Below are positions 20,445-27,175 of a stretch of DNA of 27,175 bases, one piece after another. The DNA is from Oscillospiraceae bacterium (GTDB lineage: Bacteria > Bacillota > Clostridia > Oscillospirales > Oscillospiraceae). The notes beneath the pieces are model-generated. The model worked only from the letters and a program-made list of their open reading frames with translations. It searched no databases and was not told where the DNA came from. The stretch lies in the NCBI GenBank assembly GCA_017399325.1, contig JAFQDY010000238.1, forward strand, positions 1 through 27,175, read 5' to 3'. Within the stretch, counting starts at the first letter, position 1; each line of letters begins with the position of its first letter. The translations under genes were made by a program, and so were the position numbers.

Positions 20445-20473
20445 TTGATTTATAAAGGAAAATGCAGTACAAT
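20445..20473 (+). promoter_or_regulatory. Promoter of the polysaccharide cluster
   Basis: TTGATT at 20445-20450, a 17-base spacer and TACAAT at 20468-20473 (5/6 match). It lies just after the xpt terminator. Transcription would begin near 20480, about 55 bases before the first gene. No promoter is obvious in the short gaps further along, so it may drive the whole cluster. Confidence 0.7.
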
Positions 20474-20536
20474 ATAAGTTGGATTTCTGTGGCTGCGAGC
20501 AATGATTTGCGCCCAATCTGAACAAGGAGGACGGCA

Positions 20537-21652
20537 GTGGACATGAAAACAGAAAAAAGATGCATATTCCATTATCCCCACCCTGTGGAGGACAAGCCGG
20601 GCATTGGCTCTGCTTTGCGGCCCAACAAAATGCGGGCAGCCTTTGAAAACATCGGCTATCGCGTGGATGAAGTTTCCGGGTTCGGCGCGCAGCGGAAGCG
20701 GGCGATCGCCCGGATCAAGCGCAATATCCGCGCCGGTGTGCAGTATGACTTCGTGTATTCGGAAAGCGTCAATGTGCCTACGCTGCTGACAGAAGAAGAC
20801 CACATTCCCAGATATCCGTTTCTGGATTTTTCCTTTTTTGGCTTTTGCCGGAAGCATTCCATTCCCGTGGGTTTGTTTTACCGGGATATGCACTGGATGT
20901 TCCCGGTGTATCGGGAGCATGTTTCCCGCTGGAAACGGATGATCACGCTGCCGCTGTTCCGGTATGACCTGCGGATGTACCGCAAGCATGTAAATTTGCT
21001 CTATGTGGCCTCCGAACCGGTAAGGCAGATCGTGCCCCATAGCGCCACAAAACCCCTGCCCCCCGGCGGACAGGCGCAATTTTGCGCCGAAAAGCAGCAA
21101 AAGCAGGGCGTTTTGCGTGTGTTCTATGTGGGCAATGTGATGGGCGTTTATGACATAACGGATTTCTGCAAGGCGGTCAGCCAAACCGACAATGTATACC
21201 TGACCATCTGCACACCCAAGAGCAGTTGGGAGCAGATGCGTGCGCATTATGCGCCCTATATGAGCGACCGGATCTGTGTGGTCCATAGATCCAGCGCGGA
21301 ACTTGCGCCCTATTATGAGCAGGCCGATGTGTTCTGCTGCTGCTTGCAGGTGAGCGAGTACACCCGCCTGGCCATGCCCATCAAGACCTTTGAATCCATT
21401 GGTTACGGCGTGCCGGTGATGATATCCGAGGGCATCGCTGCCGGCGACCTGATCGAAAAAGAAAATTGCGGCTGGGTGGTGCAAAACACCACCGAAGCCT
21501 ACGCAGCGTTGTTGGCCCGACTGCGGGATGACCCTGCGGAGGTCAAGGAAAAGACGACCAACACCGTGGCGGCCGCGCCCGACCACACTTGGGAAAGCCG
21601 CGCCCGCCAAGTGGTGGAAGATCTGCTGAAATTGAACGGAAACGAGGGATGA
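20537..21652 (+). CDS. GT-B type glycosyltransferase (first gene of polysaccharide cluster)
   Basis: 371 residues from a GTG at 20537, with AAGGAGG ending 6 bases upstream. The ATG 6 bases later is an alternative with poorer spacing. No signal peptide or membrane helix. The N-terminal half is divergent, with PGIGSALRPNKM (21-32) and GLFYRDMHWMFP (112-123). The C-terminal Rossmann half is recognisable: VLRVFYVGNVMGVYD (192-206), ELAPYYEQADV (255-265) and MPIKTFESIGYGVPVM (280-295), the nucleotide-sugar-binding segment of GT4-like enzymes, with Glu286 in the usual position. It should add a sugar from a nucleotide donor to a lipid-linked repeat unit on the cytosolic face. Donor and acceptor cannot be read from the sequence. 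Confidence 0.78.
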   Translation: MDMKTEKRCIFHYPHPVEDKPGIGSALRPNKMRAAFENIGYRVDEVSGFGAQRKRAIARIKRNIRAGVQYDFVYSESVNVPTLLTEEDHIPRYPFLDFSFFGFCRKHSIPVGLFYRDMHWMFPVYREHVSRWKRMITLPLFRYDLRMYRKHVNLLYVASEPVRQIVPHSATKPLPPGGQAQFCAEKQQKQGVLRVFYVGNVMGVYDITDFCKAVSQTDNVYLTICTPKSSWEQMRAHYAPYMSDRICVVHRSSAELAPYYEQADVFCCCLQVSEYTRLAMPIKTFESIGYGVPVMISEGIAAGDLIEKENCGWVVQNTTEAYAALLARLRDDPAEVKEKTTNTVAAAPDHTWESRARQVVEDLLKLNGNEG

Positions 21653-21657
21653 TTCCT

Positions 21658-22680
21658 ATGTTGAACAAAAATTGCATACTGGAGATCAAACGGACACCTT
21701 CGGAGTATATCCGCGGTATCGCCATCGCTGCCGTGGTACTGGAGCATATTCTGTGTGGCGTTTTTGGCGTGATAAGCGGTCATCTTGCCAGCATTTTTGG
21801 AATCGGCGGCGTAACGATATTTCTGCTGCTCTCCGGATATGGTTTGTACCAGTCCTATTGCAAAAACGGGCTGCAGGGAAAGACCTTTTGGGACAAGAAA
21901 ATGCAAAAGGTGTTTATCCCTTATGCGGTTATCACCGTGGTCTTTTACCTGTATATGATGGTGCGCGGTGATGCGCCGGCTTATCCGGCGTTGCTGAAAA
22001 ATATCCTTTGCATTGACTACGCCAGAACAATGGACAGCACAATGTGGTATATGAGTTTTCAGCTGATCTGGTATGCAGCCTTTTTCTGCGTGTTTTATTT
22101 TAACGGACCGAGGATCGGAAAACTGGCGCTGCTGATGCTTTTGGGACTTTGTTTCAGCGGTTATTGGCTCAAAGGCACATTCCTTGATTGCGCTTGGCAA
22201 TTTGCGATGAATGCGTTCGCATTTCCCCTTGGCGTAGGCTTGGGCTATGTGACGGACCTGTTCAACCGCGCCCCTATCTGCGAAAAGCGCAAAGGACTGA
22301 TTTGCATGCTGATCCGCATCGTGGTGTTTGCGGGGAGTTTGACGGTTTTGATCCTCGCCATTTGCAAGGTGATCCAGATTTCCTACTGGAAGTGGGGTCT
22401 GGTACTGTTCTTTGTGTTGTATACCCTGTTGAGCCTGCCGAAAAGAGAAATAAAAATTCTCAAATGGCTGGGCAAAAATTCCTTTATGATCTATTTGGTC
22501 GAAGGAAAACTGATATCGATATTTACGCTGCTGCCTGCGCTGAAGGAAAATGTGGCGCTGTATCTGCTGTGCTATGCTGTGGCGGTGGTTGCGGTGGTTT
22601 ACCTGTATCGCTTCGGTACATTCCTTTTTGACCGGGTACGCAGATATCTGGAAGAAAAATACTCCGGCTTCCAAATTTAA
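21658..22680 (+). CDS. Acyltransferase-3 family membrane protein
   Basis: 340 residues starting at ATG 21658, with GAGGG 9 bases upstream inside the previous gene's end. An ATG at 21649 touches that site and is less likely. About ten hydrophobic helices are visible. The N-terminal motif SEYIRGIAIAAVVLEH (15-30) carries the Arg and the catalytic-type His30 of the acyltransferase-3 (OafA/NodX-like) family. GGVTIFLLLSGYGLYQSY and FWDKKMQKVFIPY follow, both typical of this family. Members O-acetylate or otherwise acylate sugars during surface polysaccharide assembly, using acyl-CoA across the membrane. Its place between glycosyltransferases suggests it decorates the repeat unit. Confidence 0.87.
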   Translation: MLNKNCILEIKRTPSEYIRGIAIAAVVLEHILCGVFGVISGHLASIFGIGGVTIFLLLSGYGLYQSYCKNGLQGKTFWDKKMQKVFIPYAVITVVFYLYMMVRGDAPAYPALLKNILCIDYARTMDSTMWYMSFQLIWYAAFFCVFYFNGPRIGKLALLMLLGLCFSGYWLKGTFLDCAWQFAMNAFAFPLGVGLGYVTDLFNRAPICEKRKGLICMLIRIVVFAGSLTVLILAICKVIQISYWKWGLVLFFVLYTLLSLPKREIKILKWLGKNSFMIYLVEGKLISIFTLLPALKENVALYLLCYAVAVVAVVYLYRFGTFLFDRVRRYLEEKYSGFQI

Positions 22681-22701
22681 GAGAATTGATGTGTTAGATC
22701 T

Positions 22702-23775
22702 ATGAAAATCTGTTTTTTAGCCCCCTCTAACAGCGCCCACACCATCAAGTGGTGTAACTATTTTGTGTCCCGGGGCCATCAGGTCCATGTGGTATCCTTT
22801 TCCGATGCAAAGATCGACGGCGTGCAGTTGCACTATGTGGATTCAGGCGCGCAAACCAATGGCGGCGATATGCAGAAACTGAAATATCTGCTGAAAGCCG
22901 GCGCGGTGCGCAAGATCGTGAAAGAAATTGCCCCGGACGTTATCAATGCCCACTATGCCACCAGTTACGGTATGGTCGCCGCATTGGCAGGCCTGAAAAA
23001 CTATGTACTTTCCGTCTGGGGTTCAGATGTATATGCATTCCCGCAAAAAAGTCCTTTACACCGGGCCTTTGTGAAGTTTAGTTTCAAAAAAGCCACGCAT
23101 CTGTTCTCCACCAGCAAGGCCATGGCAGAGGAAGCGTCCAAGTATACGAAAAAGCCGTTTGCGATCACGCCCTTTGGTGTGGATATGGACTTGTTTACGC
23201 CTGAAAAACGCCATCGTGACAATACAGATTTTGTGATCGGCACGGTCAAAAGCCTTGCGCCTGCATACGGAATTGATGTACTCTTAAATGCGGCGGCGAT
23301 TGTAAAAAATGAGCATCCCCATATTCCGTTGAAAGTGCGGATTGCGGGAAAAGGGCCTTGTCAGGAAGAATACCATGCTTTGGCTGCCGAATTGGGAATC
23401 GACGAAATCACCACATGGCTTGGCTTTATCCCCCAGCAGCAGGCGGCCTTGGAATGGGCCAATATGGATGCGGCGGTGATATGTTCGAACAGCGAAAGTT
23501 TCGGCGTGTCTGCCGTAGAGGCCCAGTCCTGCGGCTGCGCCGTGGTGATCACAGACATTCCCGGCTTGATGGAGGCCACCAAACCGGGAGAAACCAGCAT
23601 TGTGGTTTCCCGGGGAGACGCCCGCGCCGTTGCGGACGCACTGATAAAATTGTATAACGATCCGGCTTTGCGCAAGCAAATGGGCGCTGCCGGACGGGCA
23701 TATGTGGCAGAAAATTACGAGATTATCGCCTGCTTTCAAAAAGTTGAGAACCTTTTTGAAAACATCTGCAAATAA
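22702..23775 (+). CDS. GT4 family glycosyltransferase
   Basis: 357 residues, GT-B fold. The N-terminal domain starts MKICFLAPSNSAHTIKW with a glycine-poor acceptor loop, and includes VINAHYATSYGMVAAL and LSVWGSDVY. The C-terminal donor domain has GTVKSLAPAYGIDVLL (180-195), RIAGKGP (213-219) and the EX7E motif SESFGVSAVEA (Glu265 and Glu273), the signature of retaining GT4 enzymes. Cytosolic or peripheral. The ATG at 22702 has no clear ribosome binding site, and the only in-frame codons back to a stop at 22687 offer no other start, so its translation may be weak or coupled to the gene 21 bases upstream. Confidence 0.92.
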   Translation: MKICFLAPSNSAHTIKWCNYFVSRGHQVHVVSFSDAKIDGVQLHYVDSGAQTNGGDMQKLKYLLKAGAVRKIVKEIAPDVINAHYATSYGMVAALAGLKNYVLSVWGSDVYAFPQKSPLHRAFVKFSFKKATHLFSTSKAMAEEASKYTKKPFAITPFGVDMDLFTPEKRHRDNTDFVIGTVKSLAPAYGIDVLLNAAAIVKNEHPHIPLKVRIAGKGPCQEEYHALAAELGIDEITTWLGFIPQQQAALEWANMDAAVICSNSESFGVSAVEAQSCGCAVVITDIPGLMEATKPGETSIVVSRGDARAVADALIKLYNDPALRKQMGAAGRAYVAENYEIIACFQKVENLFENICK

Positions 23776-23814
23776 TTGCCGCTAACTGCGGCGCAAAGAA
23801 CAGGAGGGAGTCCG

Positions 23815-25107
23815 TTGAAACGATATATGGAAAAAATTAAATCAGCGGTCAAAGCCCTGCTTGCAAAAGGTTTTTTCCACATTGTGATTGGCAACACGCT
23901 GGTAAAATGCGTGAGCCTTTGTTCTGCGATTCTTCTGCCCAGAATTTTGGTGCCGGAGAGCATTTACGGAATGCTAAGCACAGTAGACAATGTGAACTCC
24001 TATCTGATTCTGGCAAACGGTTTGGGTCTTGCTAACTCCGTATTGCGTTTTTGCGCCATGAAGGAAACACTGGAGGAAAAAACGGCGATTTTCCGTTTCT
24101 GTCTGAAATTCGGTATCGTTGCCGATGGTTTGATTACGCTGATTTTTGTTCCCATACTGCTGTTTACAACCTTGTTTTCCGGTGGCAATTACGGCGCAAG
24201 CAAATACTATATCCTGGTTGCTTGCCTGATTCCGATGTTTACCTATATTCAGGAAGTGGCAATGCTCTATATGCGGGCCAATCTGATGAACAAGGCTTAT
24301 TCCAAAATTTCTGTGTTGTATACCATTCTTTACGCAGGATTTCAGGTTTTGCTGGCGCTGTTCTTCTCTTTAAACGGCGTGTTCATCGGCCGTTATATTG
24401 CGCTATCCATTACGGCAGCAGTTTGTTTCTGGATGCTGATGCGGAACAAGAACCTGTCAAAAGAGTCGGTATTGCTGTCAAAAGAGGAAAAAAAGAAGAT
24501 TATTTTATATGGCGTCGGCACAATGATTACCAACTCTTTTTCGTTGATTATGCCCTACAACGAAACATTGGTAGTCAACCTTGTCCTTGAAAATCTGGAT
24601 GCGACTGCCTATTATAAAGCCGCTTCTATGATCCCAAGCAACCTGCAATTCATTGCAACTTCTGTTGTGGTTTTCATCTTCCCTTATTTTGCCAAAAAGA
24701 CAGGGCAGTGGCTATGGATCCGCAAGAAGTCCATGTTGGTGATTTTGGGTATGTTGGCAATTATGGTTCCGATCATGGCAGTGGGATATCTGTTGTCTCC
24801 GTATATCATTCTGTGGATCTACGGCGAAAACTACGCGCCGGCCATTGAAATTATGAAACCTATGTGGATTGCCTTTGGCATCAACGCCATTGTGCGAATC
24901 CCTTTGGGTAATATTTTGGCGGCTTTGGGCGAACTGAAATTCAACATCATTTTGTCTGCCTTCATCTGCGTAATACATTTTGCGCTGGACTATTTCTTCA
25001 TTACCACAATGGGCATTGGCGGTGCAGCCTATGCGCTGATGATCGCCTATGGTGTTTCCGGCATTTGCAGTGTTATTTATCTCTTTACCAAAAAAGAAAG
25101 GCGGTAA
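23815..25107 (+). CDS. Polysaccharide flippase (Wzx-like, MOP superfamily)
   Basis: 430 residues starting at a TTG (23815) with AGGAGG 7 bases upstream; the next in-frame ATG at 23827 is too far from the site. About twelve to fourteen hydrophobic helices. Family marks are GNTLVKCVSLCSAILLPRIL near residue 26, the ESIYGMLSTVDNV segment after helix 1, and paired helices to the end, with a short charged tail. Members flip undecaprenyl-linked oligosaccharide units to the outer face for polymerisation. The next gene, a glycosyltransferase, starts 6 bases after its stop, and a polymerase-like gene follows, the normal Wzx/Wzy arrangement. The lower GC here (about 40% in one 60-base sample) is usual for such clusters. 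Confidence 0.9.
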   Translation: MKRYMEKIKSAVKALLAKGFFHIVIGNTLVKCVSLCSAILLPRILVPESIYGMLSTVDNVNSYLILANGLGLANSVLRFCAMKETLEEKTAIFRFCLKFGIVADGLITLIFVPILLFTTLFSGGNYGASKYYILVACLIPMFTYIQEVAMLYMRANLMNKAYSKISVLYTILYAGFQVLLALFFSLNGVFIGRYIALSITAAVCFWMLMRNKNLSKESVLLSKEEKKKIILYGVGTMITNSFSLIMPYNETLVVNLVLENLDATAYYKAASMIPSNLQFIATSVVVFIFPYFAKKTGQWLWIRKKSMLVILGMLAIMVPIMAVGYLLSPYIILWIYGENYAPAIEIMKPMWIAFGINAIVRIPLGNILAALGELKFNIILSAFICVIHFALDYFFITTMGIGGAAYALMIAYGVSGICSVIYLFTKKERR

Positions 25108-25113
25108 TGTCGA

Positions 25114-26238
25114 ATGCATATTTTGATCGTGGCTTCTTGGTATCCTACCCCTGAAAATCCACTTAATGGCATATTTTTTCAGCAAAAAGCCCGTGCGATG
25201 GTCCGCTGCGGTCATACGGTCAGTGTGATCGCCCCTGAGGTTTGTTTAAGACTGGGAGGAAGAAAATCCGGCATTTCCGTCAGTCGTGTTGACGGGGTTG
25301 CGGAGTACCGTTACCTGCAGCGAAATTTGACCCCCTTCTGGGCAGAAGGCGTGGCAAAGCAGCAGATTCCCATGGTTCGTAAACTGTATAAACAGGTTTG
25401 TAAGGACAATGGCAAGCCCGATGTGATCCATTTGGAATCTGCCCGTTGCGCCTATGCTGCGGTGGCGTTGGCAAAGAAGGAAAGTATTCCGTTGACTTAT
25501 ACGGAGCACTATACCGGTATTTACAATAGCAAACCCGGCACTTTCCTTGACCGCACTATGAAACTGGCTGTGGAAAATGCAGACCACACATTCCTTTTGT
25601 GCTCTGCTATGAGGCATCGGCTGAACCCGGCAGAAGACAGGAGTTCCTTCCTGCCTAACGCCATTGATTTCTCTGAATTCTTTGTGAAAGAATCCCCGCA
25701 GCCCTTCACATTTTGCGCATTGGCAGGTTTGAGAAAAATCAAAGGCTTCGATATTCTGCTCAATGCGTTTGCAAAGGTACATGGTGTTTTCCCAGATTGC
25801 CGATTGGTAATCGGCGGCGACGGTCCGGAAAAAGAAGCGCTGGTTGCCTTGCGGCATGAACTGGGATTGGATGATGTTGTAGCGTTTCCCGGCAGTATTT
25901 CTGCCCAGAAACGGGGCGCGTTTTTTGCAGGTAATTCCGCTTTCGTTTGCTCCAGCCTGACGGAAACATTCTGTGTCGTTGTTATCGAAGCATTTGCAGC
26001 AGGCCTGCCGGTAGTGGCTACCAAGTGTGGCGGTCCGGAAGATTTGGTCAACGATACCAATGGCTATCTGGTAGAAAAAGGCGATGCAGCAGCCCTTGCG
26101 GAAGGTATGATCAAAATGGTGGAAACAAGAAGTCGTTTTGATTCGGAGCAAATTCGGAAGGATGCATTCCTGCTTTACGATGAATCTTCAGTAGTCCGTC
26201 GTCAACTTGAAATTTCGGAAAGGCTCACCAGAAAATAA
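25114..26238 (+). CDS. GT4 family glycosyltransferase
   Basis: 374 residues, GT-B fold. It starts MHILIVASWYPTPENPLNGIFFQQKARAM, the opening of a common GT4 group with a glycine-asparagine acceptor loop. VIHLESARCAYAAVAL, TYTEHYTGIY, and a DRTMKLAVENADHTFLLCSAM segment follow. The donor domain has AGLRKIKGFDILLNAF (204-219), LVIGGDGPEKE (231-241) and the EX7E pair Glu284 and Glu292 in TETFCVVVIEAF. The EHYTGIY sequence resembles enzymes that put the second or later sugar on lipid carriers, but donor specificity cannot be stated. Binding site is AAAGGCGG; it begins 6 bases after the flippase stop. Confidence 0.92.
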   Translation: MHILIVASWYPTPENPLNGIFFQQKARAMVRCGHTVSVIAPEVCLRLGGRKSGISVSRVDGVAEYRYLQRNLTPFWAEGVAKQQIPMVRKLYKQVCKDNGKPDVIHLESARCAYAAVALAKKESIPLTYTEHYTGIYNSKPGTFLDRTMKLAVENADHTFLLCSAMRHRLNPAEDRSSFLPNAIDFSEFFVKESPQPFTFCALAGLRKIKGFDILLNAFAKVHGVFPDCRLVIGGDGPEKEALVALRHELGLDDVVAFPGSISAQKRGAFFAGNSAFVCSSLTETFCVVVIEAFAAGLPVVATKCGGPEDLVNDTNGYLVEKGDAAALAEGMIKMVETRSRFDSEQIRKDAFLLYDESSVVRRQLEISERLTRK

Positions 26239-26256
26239 TCTTTAGGAGATACCTCG

Positions 26257-27175
26257 ATGAAACGATGCATTTTTAATGTCCCACGGTGCATTATGGCGGT
26301 GTTAGTCTGCGTTTGCACATTTGGAAATCTGTTTCCCTTCTTGAATATTGATTTGGGCTTTGTGATTATGACACCGTTTCGGTTTGTGCTGGCGCTGGTA
26401 AGTATTTTCTGCGTAGGTCTGTGGATTCGCAGAATCAAGCAAAAACAAGCGCTGCAGATGCTGAAAAATATGCGATTGGAATTGGGCGTTCTGTGCTTTC
26501 TGATTGTATGGCTGGCGCTGGGCGTGGCACAGATCGTTTTTGCGGGAAACAGAACCGGCGCAGTTACAGAAATCACAGGCATTCTCACGATTTGTATGCT
26601 GGCCTTTTGCGCCTTTACATTGATAAAGAGCAGCAAAGATATGGATTTTTTGCTTGATTTATTGGTGCTTTGCGGTGTGATTTTCGCGTTGCTTGCATGG
26701 GTAGAGATGGCAGTAGGCAATTTTGTGCCGGGCACAAAGTACTATTTCACGCTGGAACAGCGTATTGAGCAGGGAAGGATTTTCTTTCCACCAACGATTG
26801 TATTCCATAATCCAAATGACTTTGCGGCGTTTTTGCTGCTTTGCCTGTCGGTTGTTTGTTACCGGGTTATTTCTGCGAAAACCACAGAAAAACTTTTGCT
26901 GGGCATTGTGGTTGCGCTGGTGTTGATTGCCCCGGCGGTGGTGATAAATTCGACATTTTTCAACCTCTTTGCCGGATGTCTGGTTGTTATCACGGTGGCG
27001 GCGATTCTGCTGGTGAAAAGCATCTCGTGGAAAACGCGGGTGCTGCGTGCAACAGGTGTCTGCCTTGTGGCGATTATCTTTGCGCTATTTATCACCGGCG
27101 GCATTCGCAATGCGGCGGTGCAACTGAATCGGAGTTATTTCACTGAAAAAATCCAGGCGTATTACAACGAAAAAA
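26257..27175 (+). CDS. O-antigen polymerase/ligase-like membrane protein, N-terminal part (cut by window end)
   Basis: The frame opens at ATG 26257, with AGGAGA 7 bases upstream, and stays open to the last base: 306 complete codons, no stop. Hydrophobic segments alternate along the whole length (about seven visible so far). HNPNDFAAFLLL (184-195) is the marker of Wzy/WaaL-type proteins, where a (H/G)NPN(D/x)xA motif precedes a helix. These proteins join lipid-linked repeat units or move chains onto an acceptor at the outer face of the membrane. Following a flippase and glycosyltransferase, polymerase (Wzy) is the more likely role. The C-terminal half with the large external loop and its catalytic Arg/His region is outside the window. 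Confidence 0.8.
   Translation, partial: MKRCIFNVPRCIMAVLVCVCTFGNLFPFLNIDLGFVIMTPFRFVLALVSIFCVGLWIRRIKQKQALQMLKNMRLELGVLCFLIVWLALGVAQIVFAGNRTGAVTEITGILTICMLAFCAFTLIKSSKDMDFLLDLLVLCGVIFALLAWVEMAVGNFVPGTKYYFTLEQRIEQGRIFFPPTIVFHNPNDFAAFLLLCLSVVCYRVISAKTTEKLLLGIVVALVLIAPAVVINSTFFNLFAGCLVVITVAAILLVKSISWKTRVLRATGVCLVAIIFALFITGGIRNAAVQLNRSYFTEKIQAYYNEK

Overview
The window looks like chromosomal DNA from a strictly anaerobic, probably gut-dwelling Clostridia bacterium (Oscillospiraceae/Ruminococcaceae-like). The reasons are strong AGGAGG-type ribosome binding sites with some TTG and GTG starts, SigA-like promoters often with an extended -10, moderate GC (roughly 53-58% in sampled housekeeping genes), rubrerythrin under an apparent PerR site, a BMP-type nucleoside ABC transporter, and a Firmicutes-style KdgK. 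The taxon is inferred from these features, not from a database search. I recognised no tRNA, rRNA, CRISPR array, insertion sequence or phage gene.

Layout. (1) 1-1726: the 3' end of gnd (6-phosphogluconate dehydrogenase) and a PfkB kinase of KdgK type, closed by a strong terminator. (2) 1752-6586: a three-gene operon with its own promoter, encoding a 1103-residue membrane-anchored protein (four lamin-tail domains, a chitobiase-C-like domain, a CotH kinase-like domain), a VTC-type polyphosphate polymerase, and a DUF4956 membrane protein. This is the best candidate for a poorly described system: polyphosphate made inside, possibly moved across the membrane, next to a kinase-fold protein outside. 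(3) 6605-8412: a FIST-like sensor protein translationally coupled to a Gfo/Idh/MocA oxidoreductase. (4) 8554-9952: an AT-richer ECF sigma factor/anti-sigma pair behind a textbook ECF promoter, probably autoregulated. (5) 9986-12142: a NagD-type HAD phosphatase and a DUF1461 membrane protein on divergent promoters, then rubrerythrin on the minus strand. (6) 12234-14410: a GlmU-like acetyltransferase and GlmM, for UDP-GlcNAc supply. (7) 14419-19617, minus strand: nucleoside ABC transporter nupN-O-P-Q, whose 230-base leader carries a guanine-type purine riboswitch with an intrinsic terminator. (8) 19718-20413: divergent xpt (xanthine phosphoribosyltransferase). (9) 20445-27175: the start of an extracellular polysaccharide cluster (three glycosyltransferases, an acyltransferase, a flippase, and an O-antigen polymerase/ligase-like protein cut by the window end).

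How the parts fit. Uptake (Nup) and salvage (Xpt) of purines sit back to back around a purine-sensing leader. GlmM and the acetyltransferase make an amino-sugar precursor that could feed cell wall and the downstream polysaccharide cluster. CotH/VTC/DUF4956, the ECF pair with its membrane anti-sigma, and the polysaccharide genes all point to the cell envelope, but no sequence signal seen here ties them into one regulon.
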